64,000 nt of DNA from Datisca glomerata. Lineage: Eukaryota > Streptophyta > Magnoliopsida > Cucurbitales > Datiscaceae. This document shows positions 46,591 through 57,615 of this stretch, in pieces. Below the pieces are notes generated by a model. It did not search any database. It was not told the origin of the DNA and saw only the letters and a program-made list of their open reading frames with translations. Both the position numbers and the translations under genes were made by a program. The DNA lies in contig QANY01011430.1 of NCBI GenBank assembly GCA_003255025.1, positions 1-64,000 of the forward strand, read 5' to 3'. Within the stretch, counting starts at the first letter, position 1; every line of letters starts with the position of its first letter.

Positions 46591-46739
46591 AAGGTCGTTT
46601 AAGTAAATGACCTCGTACTACGAAAAGCAGAGTTTGGGCATGATCGTGTCAAGTGACCCTTTGGCCCCTACTGAGAGGGACCTTATAAGGTTGTTCGAGC
46701 ATTTGGGCCAGGAACCTACGAGTTAGAAGATCGCTGGGA

Positions 46740-47640
46740 ATATACTTAAACACCCATGGAACGCAGAACACTTGAATGCGTATTACCCTTAAGTAGATGT
46801 ATGAGTTTAAAGGCATGAATGTATGGATAAAATAGGAATGAAAAGACCCTAAGTATGACCATCTTTTTAGTATCTATGATAATTCTCCAACACTTAGGCC
46901 GAACCCCACAGTCAAGGAAACTAAGACCCTCAGGCTCTTCAAAATAGAAGTAAACCAGAGGGATAATAAGCCGTACCCCATGGTCATGATAAGTCTTAAA
47001 CACATAGGCCGAACCCTATGGTCAAGGCTACTAAGACCCTCGAACACTTCAAAATAGAAGCAAACACGAGGGCCAATTAACCGTACCCCACGGTCATGAT
47101 AATTCTTATACACTTAGGCCAAACCTCACAGTCAAGACAACTAAGACCCTCGGGCTCCTCAAAGTGGAAGTGAACCCGAGGGCCAATAAATCGTACCCCA
47201 CGGTCATTACCAATATCATTGGGCTCTACAAGGCCGAAGTGAACCTAAGAAGCCGTCACACCTAACCCCGTGACTTATCAACACACTTTAGCCTGAACCG
47301 GCTATAACAACGGTCCATGCTAAGGGGGCAAGGAGGGTCATTACTATGACCCTAATAAATAAAGTGCAAAATCAATGCATAAAGAAACAAAATTACAATT
47401 GATACTCATAAAAGCTGGCAAGCATCATATGTTCCATTTATATATTCTCATATGTTCCATTACCATTACATATTACAAAAAAAACAAGTGTTCACTAAAG
47501 ATCAAGTCGGGGAGGATGATGAGGAGAGATGATAGACACGATCGAGAGGAAGCTGAGATCTAAAGAAGGGTAATGCTCCAAAACCAATCACCTCGTCGTG
47601 GCTACGCCGGCACAAAATTCTTCAAATACATCAGCAACCC
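46740..47640. repeat. Gypsy 3' region with 110-bp tandem repeats
   Basis: Three units start with cacttaggcc or cacataggcc at 46891, 47001 and 47111. Each unit is 110 bp and ends near a taccccacggtcatgata block. The third unit is slightly shortened and a partial unit follows (to about 47280). Plant Tat elements are known for tandem repeats in this 3' untranslated region. A purine-rich stretch, aagggggcaaggaggg (about 47320-47336), may be a polypurine tract. Confidence 0.85.
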
Positions 47641-49177
47641 TAGTCAATCAAAATAAAGTCAGATTTGTTCAACTGCCTCAGCACGCCTTTGAGCAGATTT
47701 AACCCATGATAACTCAACCTTCACCTGAGCAAGCTCCTCTTTTGACCCTTTAATATCATATTTGGCCTTGGCTAAAATATCTTTTACCTTGGCTAGGTTA
47801 TCTTCTGCCAAGGCTTGTTTAGCCCTGGCCTCTATAAGTGCATGCCTAACAAGGAGGATCTCACCCTGCAGGTTCTGGATAGTGTTCTTGAGCTTAGTCA
47901 TTCCACTTGCTGCGCTTTGACCTCAATAGTAGCTTTCTTAAGATTAATATCTTTCTCCTGAACCTGTGAGCGAAGGGCCTCAACCTCAGCCAGGGAAGAA
48001 CTCGTGTCTTTACTATATGCATCACGCATAATGTGACAATCATTGAGCTCCTAAGCCATCTGGGCATGTAGACATTGCTTGGCCTCTAAGTCCCCAGTAA
48101 ATCGCACGGTGGCCTCAATATACAAGCATCGTGCAGCCCCTAACTCTTATGCATGCTTGCGGCAGACCACCTCCAACTCTGCCTCCAAACGGGCGATCTC
48201 ATCTGAGACTTGAGCAACTCATTTTCTTTGATGACAAAGGACCTATCTTCCTTAGCTCGCTTGGTCGATACAAAGGCAGCATCAAGGTCAGCCTTGAGTT
48301 GAGCCTCATGATGCTCCAACAGAGCACATACCATAGATACCTGAGGTAAAGATCAGTCAGTAAACCTTACTAAAGACAAATTAAACTAAAGAAAAAAAAA
48401 GAATCTAGAGATAACCCTATGTGAAAGCAGCAACACTAATGGAATAGAGATCTTAGTCCCCCAAATCTAATAACCTTAATGCCTCATCAACTATGAATCA
48501 CTCCCAGTTCCTCTCCAAAAAAAAGTCTCCATGTCAACCCTCATCCCAATGAGTAACTCATGGCTCATGTCGTCATTGTCGTCACTACTATAAAAATTGA
48601 TCACCTCAGGGAGTTCTTTACTCCCTGAGGGGATGGTACTCTCATTAAAGGTAGTTTTTCCTACAGACTCCCCAAAGTTTCTAAGATCACAAATAAGAGT
48701 ACAACTGCCCATGGACACCCTCTAGTACCTCCACCAAAATCAAGGAGACCCCCGAGGGCCAGGTCAGCCCCACCAACACTATGGCTTCTACTAGAACATT
48801 CCACTCCTATAGCACAATGACCCACCCAAATCAAAATTCACCCCCACCATCAATGGCAATCTCGTCATGGGATGCTGGGACACTAGGAACCACCTCAGGA
48901 TGAACCGTGCCAACATAATGGCGTGTAACAGCATCAAGTACATCTTCCCTATGATCCTGCGAGACAATGTCACCCTCATTCTCAGAAGGAGATGTAAGGT
49001 CTGTCTCGGTGAGGGTGGTATGGAGTCTAGATCTGGAGGAGAAGGTGTCGTAGTGCTTGTAGAGGCATCCTAGTTGAGCCATGTCATCTCTCTCCATCCT
49101 TATCTTCTTCGAGAAAAATTTGGTAAAAGCTAAATATACTCCCTTGGGTGACCTGAGGAGGTGAAGAAAAGCCACAA
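47641..49177 (-). pseudogene. Antisense coiled-coil ORF of the gypsy element
   Basis: On the minus strand frames give an acidic middle part (PSENEGDIVSQDH about 48960-49000, and ELPEVINFYSSDDNDD about 48580-48630), then long heptad-like stretches such as EEHHEAQLKADLDAAF-like (48140-48334) and LAKVKDILAKAKYDIKGSKE with ELAQVKVELSWVKSAQRRAE (47659-47830). Several Tat-lineage elements carry such a reverse-oriented gene between integrase and 3' LTR. Its role is unknown. Here the frame is broken and its N-terminal end is cut at 49177 by the CACTA-like element. Confidence 0.65.
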
Positions 49178-49508
49178 CACTACTATAAACGTCAGCTACA
49201 ATGACAGCCATAAAATTTTTTAATGACAAGTTTGTTAAACTTGTCATAGAAAAAGGACTCTTGACGGAGAGATTTACTTTTTGGAGTAATATGACAGTGT
49301 TTACAAACACTGTCATCAAATGCTAATATACTATGACAGCTATTTTTTAAACTGTTATAAAATGTTTTTGCTTTTTTTAGAGATGTAAACATGACAGTAA
49401 TCACAAGATTTCATTTTAATTACCAAAATATCATCTATATATTACTGTAGTTTCTCACAACCCTAACATTCCTCTCATCATCTCTCTGTCTCTCAACCCT
49501 CAAACCTA

Positions 49509-49511
<3 letters not shown>

Positions 49512-49543
<32 letters not shown>
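49512..49543. repeat. CT dinucleotide microsatellite
   Basis: A run of about 15 uninterrupted TC/CT units inside a pyrimidine-rich region. Confidence 0.9.
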
Positions 49544-49546
<3 letters not shown>

Positions 49547-49575
49547 GTCTCTAACCCGATCTCTATCTCTATCTG

Positions 49576-51900
49576 TAACGCCTCGATCCCCGAGGGTTAA
49601 ACATACGTGTAATTTCACAATTTTTGAAATCCCCAATTCAAAACAAACCCTAATTTTGAGAAAGTTCCCAAATTAAAATTCTTAATTTACCCATGATAGA
49701 AAAACCTTGACCTTAAATAATGGAAGCATTAAACTTATCCATGATCAGAATCTTAATCCTTAAATAGCGGAAGCGATAAAGTGTATTAAATGTATAATTA
49801 ATAAAACCTCAACAAATTGAATAAAGTCAAAACTTGAAATCCATAATTCATGAAGCTTTCACTCATCATAATTAGTAGAAAATCATAATGTAAAATAAAC
49901 TACGTAAATAACCAAGTTTAACAAAAAATATTTTGCTAAGTTTTAAATCAAATCATAAACTCAAAACATAAATTCCTCTTATCTAACTGGTTATGGCAGT
50001 CTCCCACTCATGTTGTTCATCATCACCACCTGCATCATAAACAACTATGGGGGAATGAGTATTTTAAAATACTCAGTAAGCAAACTCACATAATAACATG
50101 CATCCACATGTCATAAATGCAATCATGACATAACATAACTAAACTTGATGTATATCATAAATGAAATAAAGTAACGTACTTGATCATGACATGGCTTAAC
50201 ATAGCATGCATATAACACGTGTCTCAAATAGAATCATATAACAATCTTAATCATATCTTGTCTTGGCATATCCCCTAGTTAACAATCTAATTAGAACTTA
50301 TCACACGTTAACTGAAACACATCATGATAAATTGGGCGATGAAACAGATGGCACTCATCGGGCGACGGAACAGATGACACCCTATTTGTGACGAAAGCAT
50401 GAACACATGACACCTCATTCGTATAACAGAATAAACCTGAACAATCCTAATTTCTTGTTAACTAAGGGTCGTCCTTAAGTTCATACCTTACTTAATTACC
50501 AATTGATTGAATTAACTTCATAACTTGCTGAATCCAACGTATGATAATAATTAATCATATAATGCATACTGATACATGTAACCGAATCAAACATGATAAC
50601 ATACTAATGTAAAATCAGTCATACCCAAATATTTATCTAATGATAATCAAATTAATAACTGAACAATAAACAATTACCAAAGTGTTAACGAAATATAATC
50701 ATTATTGAAAAACGGTTTAACAGATAATAAATATAAATATATTATACAATTATAATATCAGAGTCTCATCATTATATAAGTCAATTTACACAAATATATA
50801 TATGAACATAACATGCTGAGAATAACACATATTACAATTATTACACGTGAGTCACATTATAATATAAATTCACTTATACCAATCATATACTTTTATCACA
50901 CATGGGCCATATTACGATGCAAATTCACTTACACCAAGCATATACATTTATAACAATGGGAGTCACACCATCATGTAAGTCCACTTACGTGAAGAGGAAG
51001 AATGAACTAAACAATTAATGACCTGAAATCCAAAAAAATATATAATCACTAAATTATTTTGAAATAAATCAATATAAACACATTTTTAATATCATAAAAT
51101 AACAGAGATTTAATTAAAATGGTGTGAAGGGGTCTAAGCGAGGTCAGAAAAGTATGCTTTAGGTCAGAAATCGAAAGATTAAAAGTGGCCAAACGGTTCA
51201 GACCGGTCTGGTTCACAGCAGACCGGTTCGATTTAAGACTGGGTCAGTTCGGATCTGTCTGAGTTAGTCTGGACTAGTTCAGATCAATCTAGGTTCACTG
51301 AACTGGTTCATTTGGGTGCTTCAATCAGGTAAGTTATAAATGAACTAGGTCATAAGACCCAGTTGTAGTCCAAACAGAGAGCGAGAGAAAGAAAGAGGAA
51401 AGAGAGAAAGGGAAAGGGGAGCCTCGGCGAAAAACCGCTGGTGAAGGCAGAAGTAGAGAGAGAGAGAGACAGAGACAAAGAGAGGGAGAAACGAACCAGA
51501 GAGGGAGAGGAGAGAGAAAACAAAATAGGGGAGAGAAAAGACAGAGAACGAAGAGAAGAAGAAAGAAAAAGCTCACCGGAGATGGTGCTTCATTGCTTCC
51601 ATGGAGAGGATGAAAGAAAAAGAGAGAGGGAGATATAATTCAGAAGGCGAATGAATTAAATCAGAGAGAGAAGAGACAATCATTAATAATGAGAAGAAAA
51701 ATAAATTATGGAAATAATTATTACCGGCGGTGGTAGCCAACGGCGGCGAAGAGGCTTGATGGACGAAGAAGAAGTACAGAGAGAGGCTCAAAGAAGAAGA
51801 ACATAGAGGGAGGGTAAGGGTATTTGTTGATGGAGAGGCTGCGTGAGAGAGACGAACTGTGAGAGATTTTAGGTAATTGACAATGTTAGCTTAGGGTTTT
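49576..51900. repeat. Non-coding internal part of the CACTA-like element
   Basis: The stretch begins TGTAACGCCTCGATCCCCGA, a start shared by many plant LTRs, but no matching ...GGCGTTACA end is found. It continues with AT-rich DNA, a block of gaccggtctggttc-like words (51190-51300) and a long purine-rich stretch (51370-51700), which on the minus strand is a CT-rich leader-like sequence. It may be a truncated LTR or a captured non-coding segment. Open frames here follow base composition only. Confidence 0.35.
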
Positions 51901-52744
51901 TCTTTAGGTACATGTAAACATATTATGTGAGTGAGGTAAAAAAAGAGGGAGATAGTATGCCGAATAAAATCAAAAATAAAGTTAGGGTTGACTTTGGATG
52001 TATAAGCATATAGGTATGAATGAGTTTTAAAATAATATACTAAAACACTTTTAAAATTTAAAAAAAAAACTTTTTGTAATGGTTTTCTTTTATGGTGAAT
52101 ATATTGAACACGACTTGATAATGTGGGAATGGTTGATATTTTACATTTATTTTGTTGACAGAATCCAGGCTTGCTTTTGGATTGGGCGTATATGTGTCTT
52201 GTTATAATCATGGTGTTTATTCTATGGTCTTGTTCATTTTGGTGTCTAACTTCTGCTATATATTTAGAGGAACTCTCCTAGAATCTTTTTAGAGTAAATG
52301 TCTATGATAATAATTTTCCCCTTATAGTTTTCATGATATGAGAGCAATTAGTATTATATCTTCTGATTCCCTCGCTATGGGTCACATAGGAGAGGTAATT
52401 TTTTTTCATTTCTTTAAAATCTTTCATCTCATTTTATAAAACTTTCTCCTAAGGCAGATTTTTAATAAAGAAACTATCATGGGAAGTCAGGTTTTTGCCT
52501 TTCCATGACAGTTTTTTTTAAATGATCCTTTAATGATGAGTATTCCCCATCATTATAGATGTTTTTACGGCACCTATAATGACGGGCAATCCCCGTCATT
52601 AAAAGTGTTTTTACGGCACATTTAATGCTTCGTTATTAAAAGTGTTTTGGTGACATTTTTTATGACAGTTTTTGGTAAAATGAGTTTAGATGATAACCCA
52701 ATAGATGACAGTCACTTGCTAGTCATTAAAGGGTTTTTATAAAG

Positions 52745-53610
52745 ACCCAAGGTTTAACCTCTCAAGGAGTCCCGAGGCCACCCCTCGGGGGCACCCCGAG
52801 GACACCCATCGGGTGCACCCCGAGGCCACCCCTCGAGGGCAGCCCGAGGACACCCCTCGTGGACAACTCCGAGTCCACCCTTAATGGCACCCTGAGGCCC
52901 CCGAGGGTCATAGATGGTGTTCGTGTAAATCAACTTGTATTTTGATTAAGTCCCAATAGAGAGAGGTTGTGCTTAAAGAGGAACTCATGGGCGAGAAATC
53001 TCCCGCCTCATTTCAAATAGGGCATATGGGCTGAGGTAGCAGCTTACAGGGTGTTATAATATACATTTAATACATCTAGACCAATCAGGGATGAGGTATG
53101 GGACAAAACATGAAGCTCACTACCCAAGGAGTCAGTCAACCTGCGTTAAGCAGGGTGTCATCAAAAGCTTTTATTACGACCGGTCCAATAGAGGCCGAGG
53201 AAGAACGTTGTGGGATACGAGGACAGGCTGTCCTGACATCCGAGGTCATCACCTGATATCTCGTATCTCACCAAGCCAATTAAAGAAGCCTGAAGCCGGG
53301 GGTTGGTTCGAGAAGGTACCCCATTGAAGGAGAGGCCTACTACTGTATGGACACCAACCCAACCTCAAGACCTGCTTCCCATTATAATCATCCTAGTAAA
53401 TGCACTTTCAAATGTACGCAACAACTTCCAACTACTTCTCTACTTTGCTCTCATTCATCCCTTATTGACTTAAGTTTTAGAGAGGTAAAAAGGAGACCAC
53501 CCCTTCTTCCTTGGTATCCTACTTTACTTTTCTCCATTGTAGGTGTAGATAGAGAAGTAGAGCACATACATTGTTGGCCTGATCTCATCCCTGAGATTTA
53601 GCCGTCAACA
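52745..53610 (+). repeat. Gypsy 3' LTR, 5'-truncated
   Basis: It matches the 5' LTR from about 52760 (cccgaggccacccctcgg) to the end gatttagccgtcaaca at 53610. About 120-150 bp at its start are missing, as is the end of the antisense ORF. The CACTA-like element sits exactly at that gap. Confidence 0.8.
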
Positions 53611-54640
53611 AGATCTAAAAAGCATAACAACAAAGAAGTGAATGTCATATATAAAACAATATATAAGTAGTATCTACCATACAATATAGAACTATATACT
53701 ATAACATAGAGATGACAAAAATTGCAGAATACGATTCAATAATGACGACAGTAAGAAATTAACACAGTACGCAATTATATACTATACAATATATATCTAT
53801 GTACTATATAACATGGAGGACAAAAAAACTACAGAACACGATTCAGCAAAATGACAGTAAGAACTGTATAATTATATACTTTGTTATGACAAAAAAATAA
53901 AGCAATCACCTAATGTACTAAGAATCTAGAATGAAAAAGAATTGAAAACATAAATAGAACTTAAAATTCCTACATCTAAAATAAATCCGTAAATCTAAAA
54001 TCAGAAAGAACATGCAACCTTATACTCCTGCATAGGAAAAAATGTTGTAAGAAAACTGCCATAGGAAAGAGAAGAAAGAAGAATGTCATAAGAAAATTGT
54101 TATAGGAAAAAAGAGGAAAGAAGAATAATGTACTTGATTTCAATTGTTGATCAATTCTGTATAAAACTGCTACAGAAAATTGTTGATAAATCCGCCCAAT
54201 ATACAATTATGAAATCAAACAATTTTGTCGTAAAGAGAAAACCAATATAAAAAAATAACTTATTATGTATGTCACATATATGAAGGAAGAACAAATTGAA
54301 GAAGAAGATCAAAATATAAAAAGCCCAAAACCTGTTATACAATTGAATTCGGCGAAGGAGCTCAAACCCAACTTGCGAGAAAGCCACGAAGAAGAAAAAG
54401 AAAATCTAAAACAAAAAATTAGTTATATTAAGGGCATAAAAGTAAAATAAAATACATAATCTTAACTCATTATATATCTTCCCTCAATTTTTGGCCATAT
54501 CTGTAAAATAAAATAAAAATGACATTAAACAAAAGTAAAACATAAACTAGCTTAAGTACTTAATTTTCTCTTCTTTATTTTCCTATGATGAGCCAGTTCC
54601 CTAATTGAGCATACCTAAAAATAAGAGTAAATTGTACATT
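53611..54640 (-). mobile_element. MULE-2, outer (5') fragment
   Basis: On the minus strand this matches the MULE-1 5' region (about 13960-15170): AAGTACTTAAGCTAGTTTAT, the atatggccaaaaattg block, the cgtggctttctcgcaagtt block and tttgtcatctctatg. Together with 36266-37389 it forms one MULE copy split by the gypsy. Its outer edge carries a block, GCTCAATTAGGGAACTGGCT, shared with the palindrome centre at 23873-23904. Confidence 0.75.
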
Positions 54641-54647
54641 TCACCAA

Positions 54648-55942
54648 TTTTTAGGGTCATTCTACATAAATGTCACTTTTTAAAATTGCATGTATGACCA
54701 TTATTTTACCACGTGGAATTCCCTTTGGTAAATTTTAAAATGTTCTCCCTTTATGCCTCCATCTTCCCCGAAAGTGAGCTGTGGTGTCTAGGGTTTTGAA
54801 CAAAGAACCTCTCGCTACTCGTTGTTTATCGGTGGACTTCATTCGTCGGCATTCATGGTTCGTGATTCGTTCGTTGCAGTTTGTGAGGCTCACTCGTCGT
54901 TCTTCGACGCTCTATTGTTCATCGCCGTTTGAACAAAATCGCCATGTTCTTATTTGTCAACTCATTTTCCTTCGTAGCAGCAATAAAGATGGCGTTGTAA
55001 GGTTTTAAAATTGGTTGTCTGTGCATGATGTGATGCATTTTTAGGGTTTCGTTCTTGGATCTAAGGGTTTTTTTTCTATATTACTGATTGAATACGAGGT
55101 TTTGCTTGTTTCTCGCGATGATCATTCTGGTTTTTTCACTTTTTCTGGATTGTTTTATGCATGATATCGATTTTTTTCGGATCTTGTTCTACGCGATAGT
55201 ATTTAAATTAGATACCATATATATCTAATTTATATATGATACGCATAGTCAAAACAAAAATCAAAACAAAAACAAATAAACAACCGAACAAAAACAAACA
55301 AGTATTTAAATTAGATATCACATGTATCTGATGTATATACATTACGCACAGCTAGTGTAAGGGTGTTTAATTTTCATATTTTTCTGATGTTCATAAAAAA
55401 AAATCAACATTTAAATTTGATATCATAATTTATATACATTACGCACAGCCAGTATAAGAGTGTTCAATGTTTCAGATTATTATGATGTTAATAGAAAAAA
55501 TAAACCAGTATTTAATTTTGATACCGTACGTATCTAACTTATGTAAAAAATAAACCAGCTACCACACATGACTTCGAAAGATATGATGATATTACTGAAG
55601 AACGTCTTTATCAGAATATATTTGCTTCTCATTTCGGGCAATTAGCAATAATTTTTCTGTGGACTTCTGGAAATCTGTATTTAAATTTGATACTGTACGT
55701 ATCTAATTTATGTACTATGCGTATAGCCGTTTTTCGTTCCTTCCGTTAAACATCACGTTTCATTAAATATAGCTACAGTTATGCGTGGGGCCGTTGCACG
55801 CGTAACTGTAACGCGTGTTTTAGGTCATTTTTATTAAGAGCCTAATGATAATGACTTATCATTTATCATTATCTACTAAACCGCCCGACCATTATTGCAA
55901 TTAAAAAACTGGGCGGCCATTTGTGTAGTTCGCCCTAAAAAT
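54648..55942. mobile_element. Non-autonomous element with MULE-like inverted ends
   Basis: Imperfect inverted repeats of about 55 bp pair TTTTTAGGGTCATTCTACAT (54648) with TTTTTAGGGCGAACTACACA (55941, minus strand), continuing through AAATG, TTTTTAAATTGCA and ATGACC/ATGGTC. The inside (54780-55800) is non-coding in appearance, with a leader-like start and repeated aatttgataccgtacgtatc words. The ends resemble the cacaaatgNC block of the MULE palindrome. No host gene fragment is recognised inside. Confidence 0.55.
55200..55740. repeat. Interspersed short repeats inside the element
   Basis: Words of the form tatttaaattNgatacc(g/a)ta followed by cgtatctaatttatgta and tacgcacagcNagt recur at about 55200, 55305, 55410, 55510 and 55680. 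They look like a degenerated tandem array with units of about 100 bp. Confidence 0.5.
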
Positions 55943-56159
55943 AATCTTGATTTTATCTTCAATGGGCTTTGACATCGAGGCCCAACTCGCTAATTACCTT
56001 AATGAACCTCTGCTCTCCGTTGGTCCTTGGTGTCCACACAGAGGCTCTGCGTCATCACCTTTGGCGCTCTCTTTCGCGCGCCTAAAATTGATTTGTGATC
56101 TAGCTTTTTCGTGTGATGTAAAGGGTGGGTTGTGATTGGCGGTTCCGTTCCTTCATCAT
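55943..56159. other. Spacer before the Alfin-like fragment
   Basis: A short frame exists from 55947 (MGFDIEAQLANYLNE), but I do not recognise it and it has no counterpart in Alfin-like proteins. It may be chance. Confidence 0.3.
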
Positions 56160-56555
56160 TCATTTGTAGAGTCGTAGACGTCGATGAATTTTACTCTCGC
56201 TTTGTGATCTGGGTGAATTCTGCTTTCTGCGAACTTACTTTTCCGTTTGGTTGCCGAAAAAAACCAGAGGGAAACTATTAATTGGAAATGTCCGCCTTCT
56301 GAGGTTTTTAATGGATTTCTTGTCTTCCAGGGAAGGAGAATCTGTGTTTGTACGGCCACTCGAATAAGTACTGGGAGATAAATTTGCCAGCGGAGAGTTC
56401 CGCCTGAGATTTTGGGACTGGCATTACGCATCAATTTCGCTAGAGCTGGGATGAACCAGAGAGACTGGCCTTCGTCGGTGGCAGTGCATAGCAATTGTTG
56501 GCTGCTCTTCCTGGCTTTCTAATTTGCTGCTCTACTTTAATGCAACGAGAGGTAC
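56160..56555 (+). pseudogene. Alfin-like PHD protein pseudogene fragment
   Basis: Plant Alfin-like proteins are nuclear, with an N-terminal conserved domain and a C-terminal PHD finger that reads H3K4 methylation. Here VDVDEFYSR (56171-56196) is followed by a GT...AG intron (about 56209-56329, ending tcttccag). The next exon encodes [20 protein letters not shown], a frameshift, then [20 protein letters not shown] and [15 protein letters not shown] (to 56520), then a stop where the family has tyrosine. The exon ends AACGAGAG|GTACCTG. The first exon and the PHD finger are not found. The retained intron means it arose by DNA copying, not by retroposition. Confidence 0.8.
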
Positions 56556-57036
56556 CTGCCGGTTCCTTTTTTTTCCTTTTCAGTATTGCTTTTGTCAGTT
56601 ATCAGTGAAGGCTAAACTTTAATTGATGTATAATTCAATATCGTCTTTTCAAGATAAATTAATGTATTGTCGATGATGAGAACGGCAATGGCTTCAACTG
56701 GTTTCTGTACTCCGAGCTAAGATAATGGACTGATAATCACCAATTTAGTTTCGAGTCATAATCTATAGGTTTTATTTGTTGGACATATTCGGTCATCATA
56801 TCATATTTATCCTTATTAAGCAAGGGCTTCTGATTATTTTTATGGGTGCCTGTTAATCTGATACGGGCAAAAAAACTTTAGAATAGAACAGAAGAAAATT
56901 AATACATAGTAAAGCTCCTATATTTAGTAGCATGTTATATTTCAGCTTGGTGCTCTGAACATTTATAAAAGCAGGCCATTTCCCATTTTAGTAAAGCCAG
57001 TGAGAGAGATTGCAGTGAAGGTTGGTTAAACTGCAA
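56556..57036. other. Intergenic, no feature
   Basis: No later Alfin-like exons or other coding blocks could be recognised in this stretch. Confidence 0.5.
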
Positions 57037-57094
57037 GGAATTCTTACGTAGAAATGTCATATCATATCATCAGGAATTCTTTTTTTTTTCTTTT

Positions 57095-57215
57095 TTAGGG
57101 GCACACAATATTTGACCACATTTTATTGGGAGTAAGGATTTCGTGGGGATGAAACTCCTTATCACGTGAAAACAAAGCCTGATTATGAATTGTTGAGCTA
57201 ACAACCTGATCATAA
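57095..57215 (-). repeat. tRNA-derived SINE-like unit, copy 1
   Basis: On the minus strand an A-box-like TTAGCTCAACAATTC (57190-57203) is followed by a B-box-like GAGTTTCATCCCC (57144-57157) and a tail ending in a T/A-rich run (57080-57100). A second copy lies at 57490-57615. Confidence 0.55.
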
Positions 57216-57489
57216 TCATATCCAATATTAGCCACATTCAAACTTAATCTAAAGGATTTGGATTCTTTGACAGTTCTCCCCCAACCCTTTTATAGTTCCA
57301 GAAGCAGATGGAGCAGAACCACAAGACGTTCTAAACACTGAGGAAAGGAAAAGAGATCATAAATGTTTATTTGTTGGGTTCTATTCAGCATAATAAAGAT
57401 GATAAAACAAACCTCTAAACAAGGAGGGGAAGAGAAAAAACTTCTTAATAAGAAATGTCATATTATATCATAAGGAGTTATTTTTATTT

Positions 57490-57615
57490 TGTAGGGGACA
57501 GTATTTCATCCCGAAGTCATTTTATTAAGAGTGAGTATCTCGCGGGGATCAAACTCGTTATCACATGAAGACAAAGCCTGATTATGACCGGTTGAGCTAA
57601 TATCTTGATAATCAT
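57490..57615 (-). repeat. tRNA-derived SINE-like unit, copy 2
   Basis: On the minus strand TTAGCTCAACCGGTC (57588-57601) is a near-consensus A box and GAGTTTGATCCCC (57545-57557) a near-consensus B box. It is better preserved than copy 1. Confidence 0.6.

Larger units (their letters stand above)
49178..52744. mobile_element. CACTA-like non-autonomous element
   Basis: The left end begins CACTACTATAAACG and is followed by palindromic subterminal repeats (TATGACAGTGTTTACAAACA and AATGACAAGTTTGTTAAACT). The right end has comparable repeats (AATGACGGGCAATCCCCGTC and TGATGAGTATTCCCCATCA) and finishes near TTTTTATAAAG. The ends pair only partly, and a 3-bp target duplication is not clear. No transposase frame is seen, so the type is inferred from ends and subterminal repeats. 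Confidence 0.55.
37390..53610 (+). mobile_element. Tat-type Ty3/gypsy LTR retrotransposon
   Basis: The element runs 5' LTR (37390-38403), PBS, gag, protease, RT, RNase H, a second archaeal-type RNase H, integrase, a 3' region with 110-bp tandem repeats and an antisense coiled-coil frame, and a 3' LTR (to 53610). The extra RNase H and the antisense frame are marks of the plant Tat lineage. It is flanked by agacc (37385-37389) and agatc (53611-53615), a 5-bp target duplication with one change, and MULE-2 sequence continues on both sides. It is interrupted by a hAT element (41828-44678) and a CACTA-like element (49178-52744). Coding parts are broken. Confidence 0.88.

Noticed and set aside
46891..47213. 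CRISPR-like array
   Set aside because: The repeats are head-to-tail 110-bp units without unique spacers, in a plant retroelement.
51441..51638. Open frame rich in Glu and Arg
   Set aside because: It reflects a long purine-rich stretch. The opposite frame is equally open and low in complexity.
49576..51900. Solo LTR starting TGTAACGCC
   Set aside because: No matching right end or target duplication could be found, so I list it only as non-coding DNA within the CACTA-like element.
56156..56494. 112-codon minus-strand open frame
   Set aside because: The opposite strand carries the recognisable Alfin-like exons, so this frame is their shadow.
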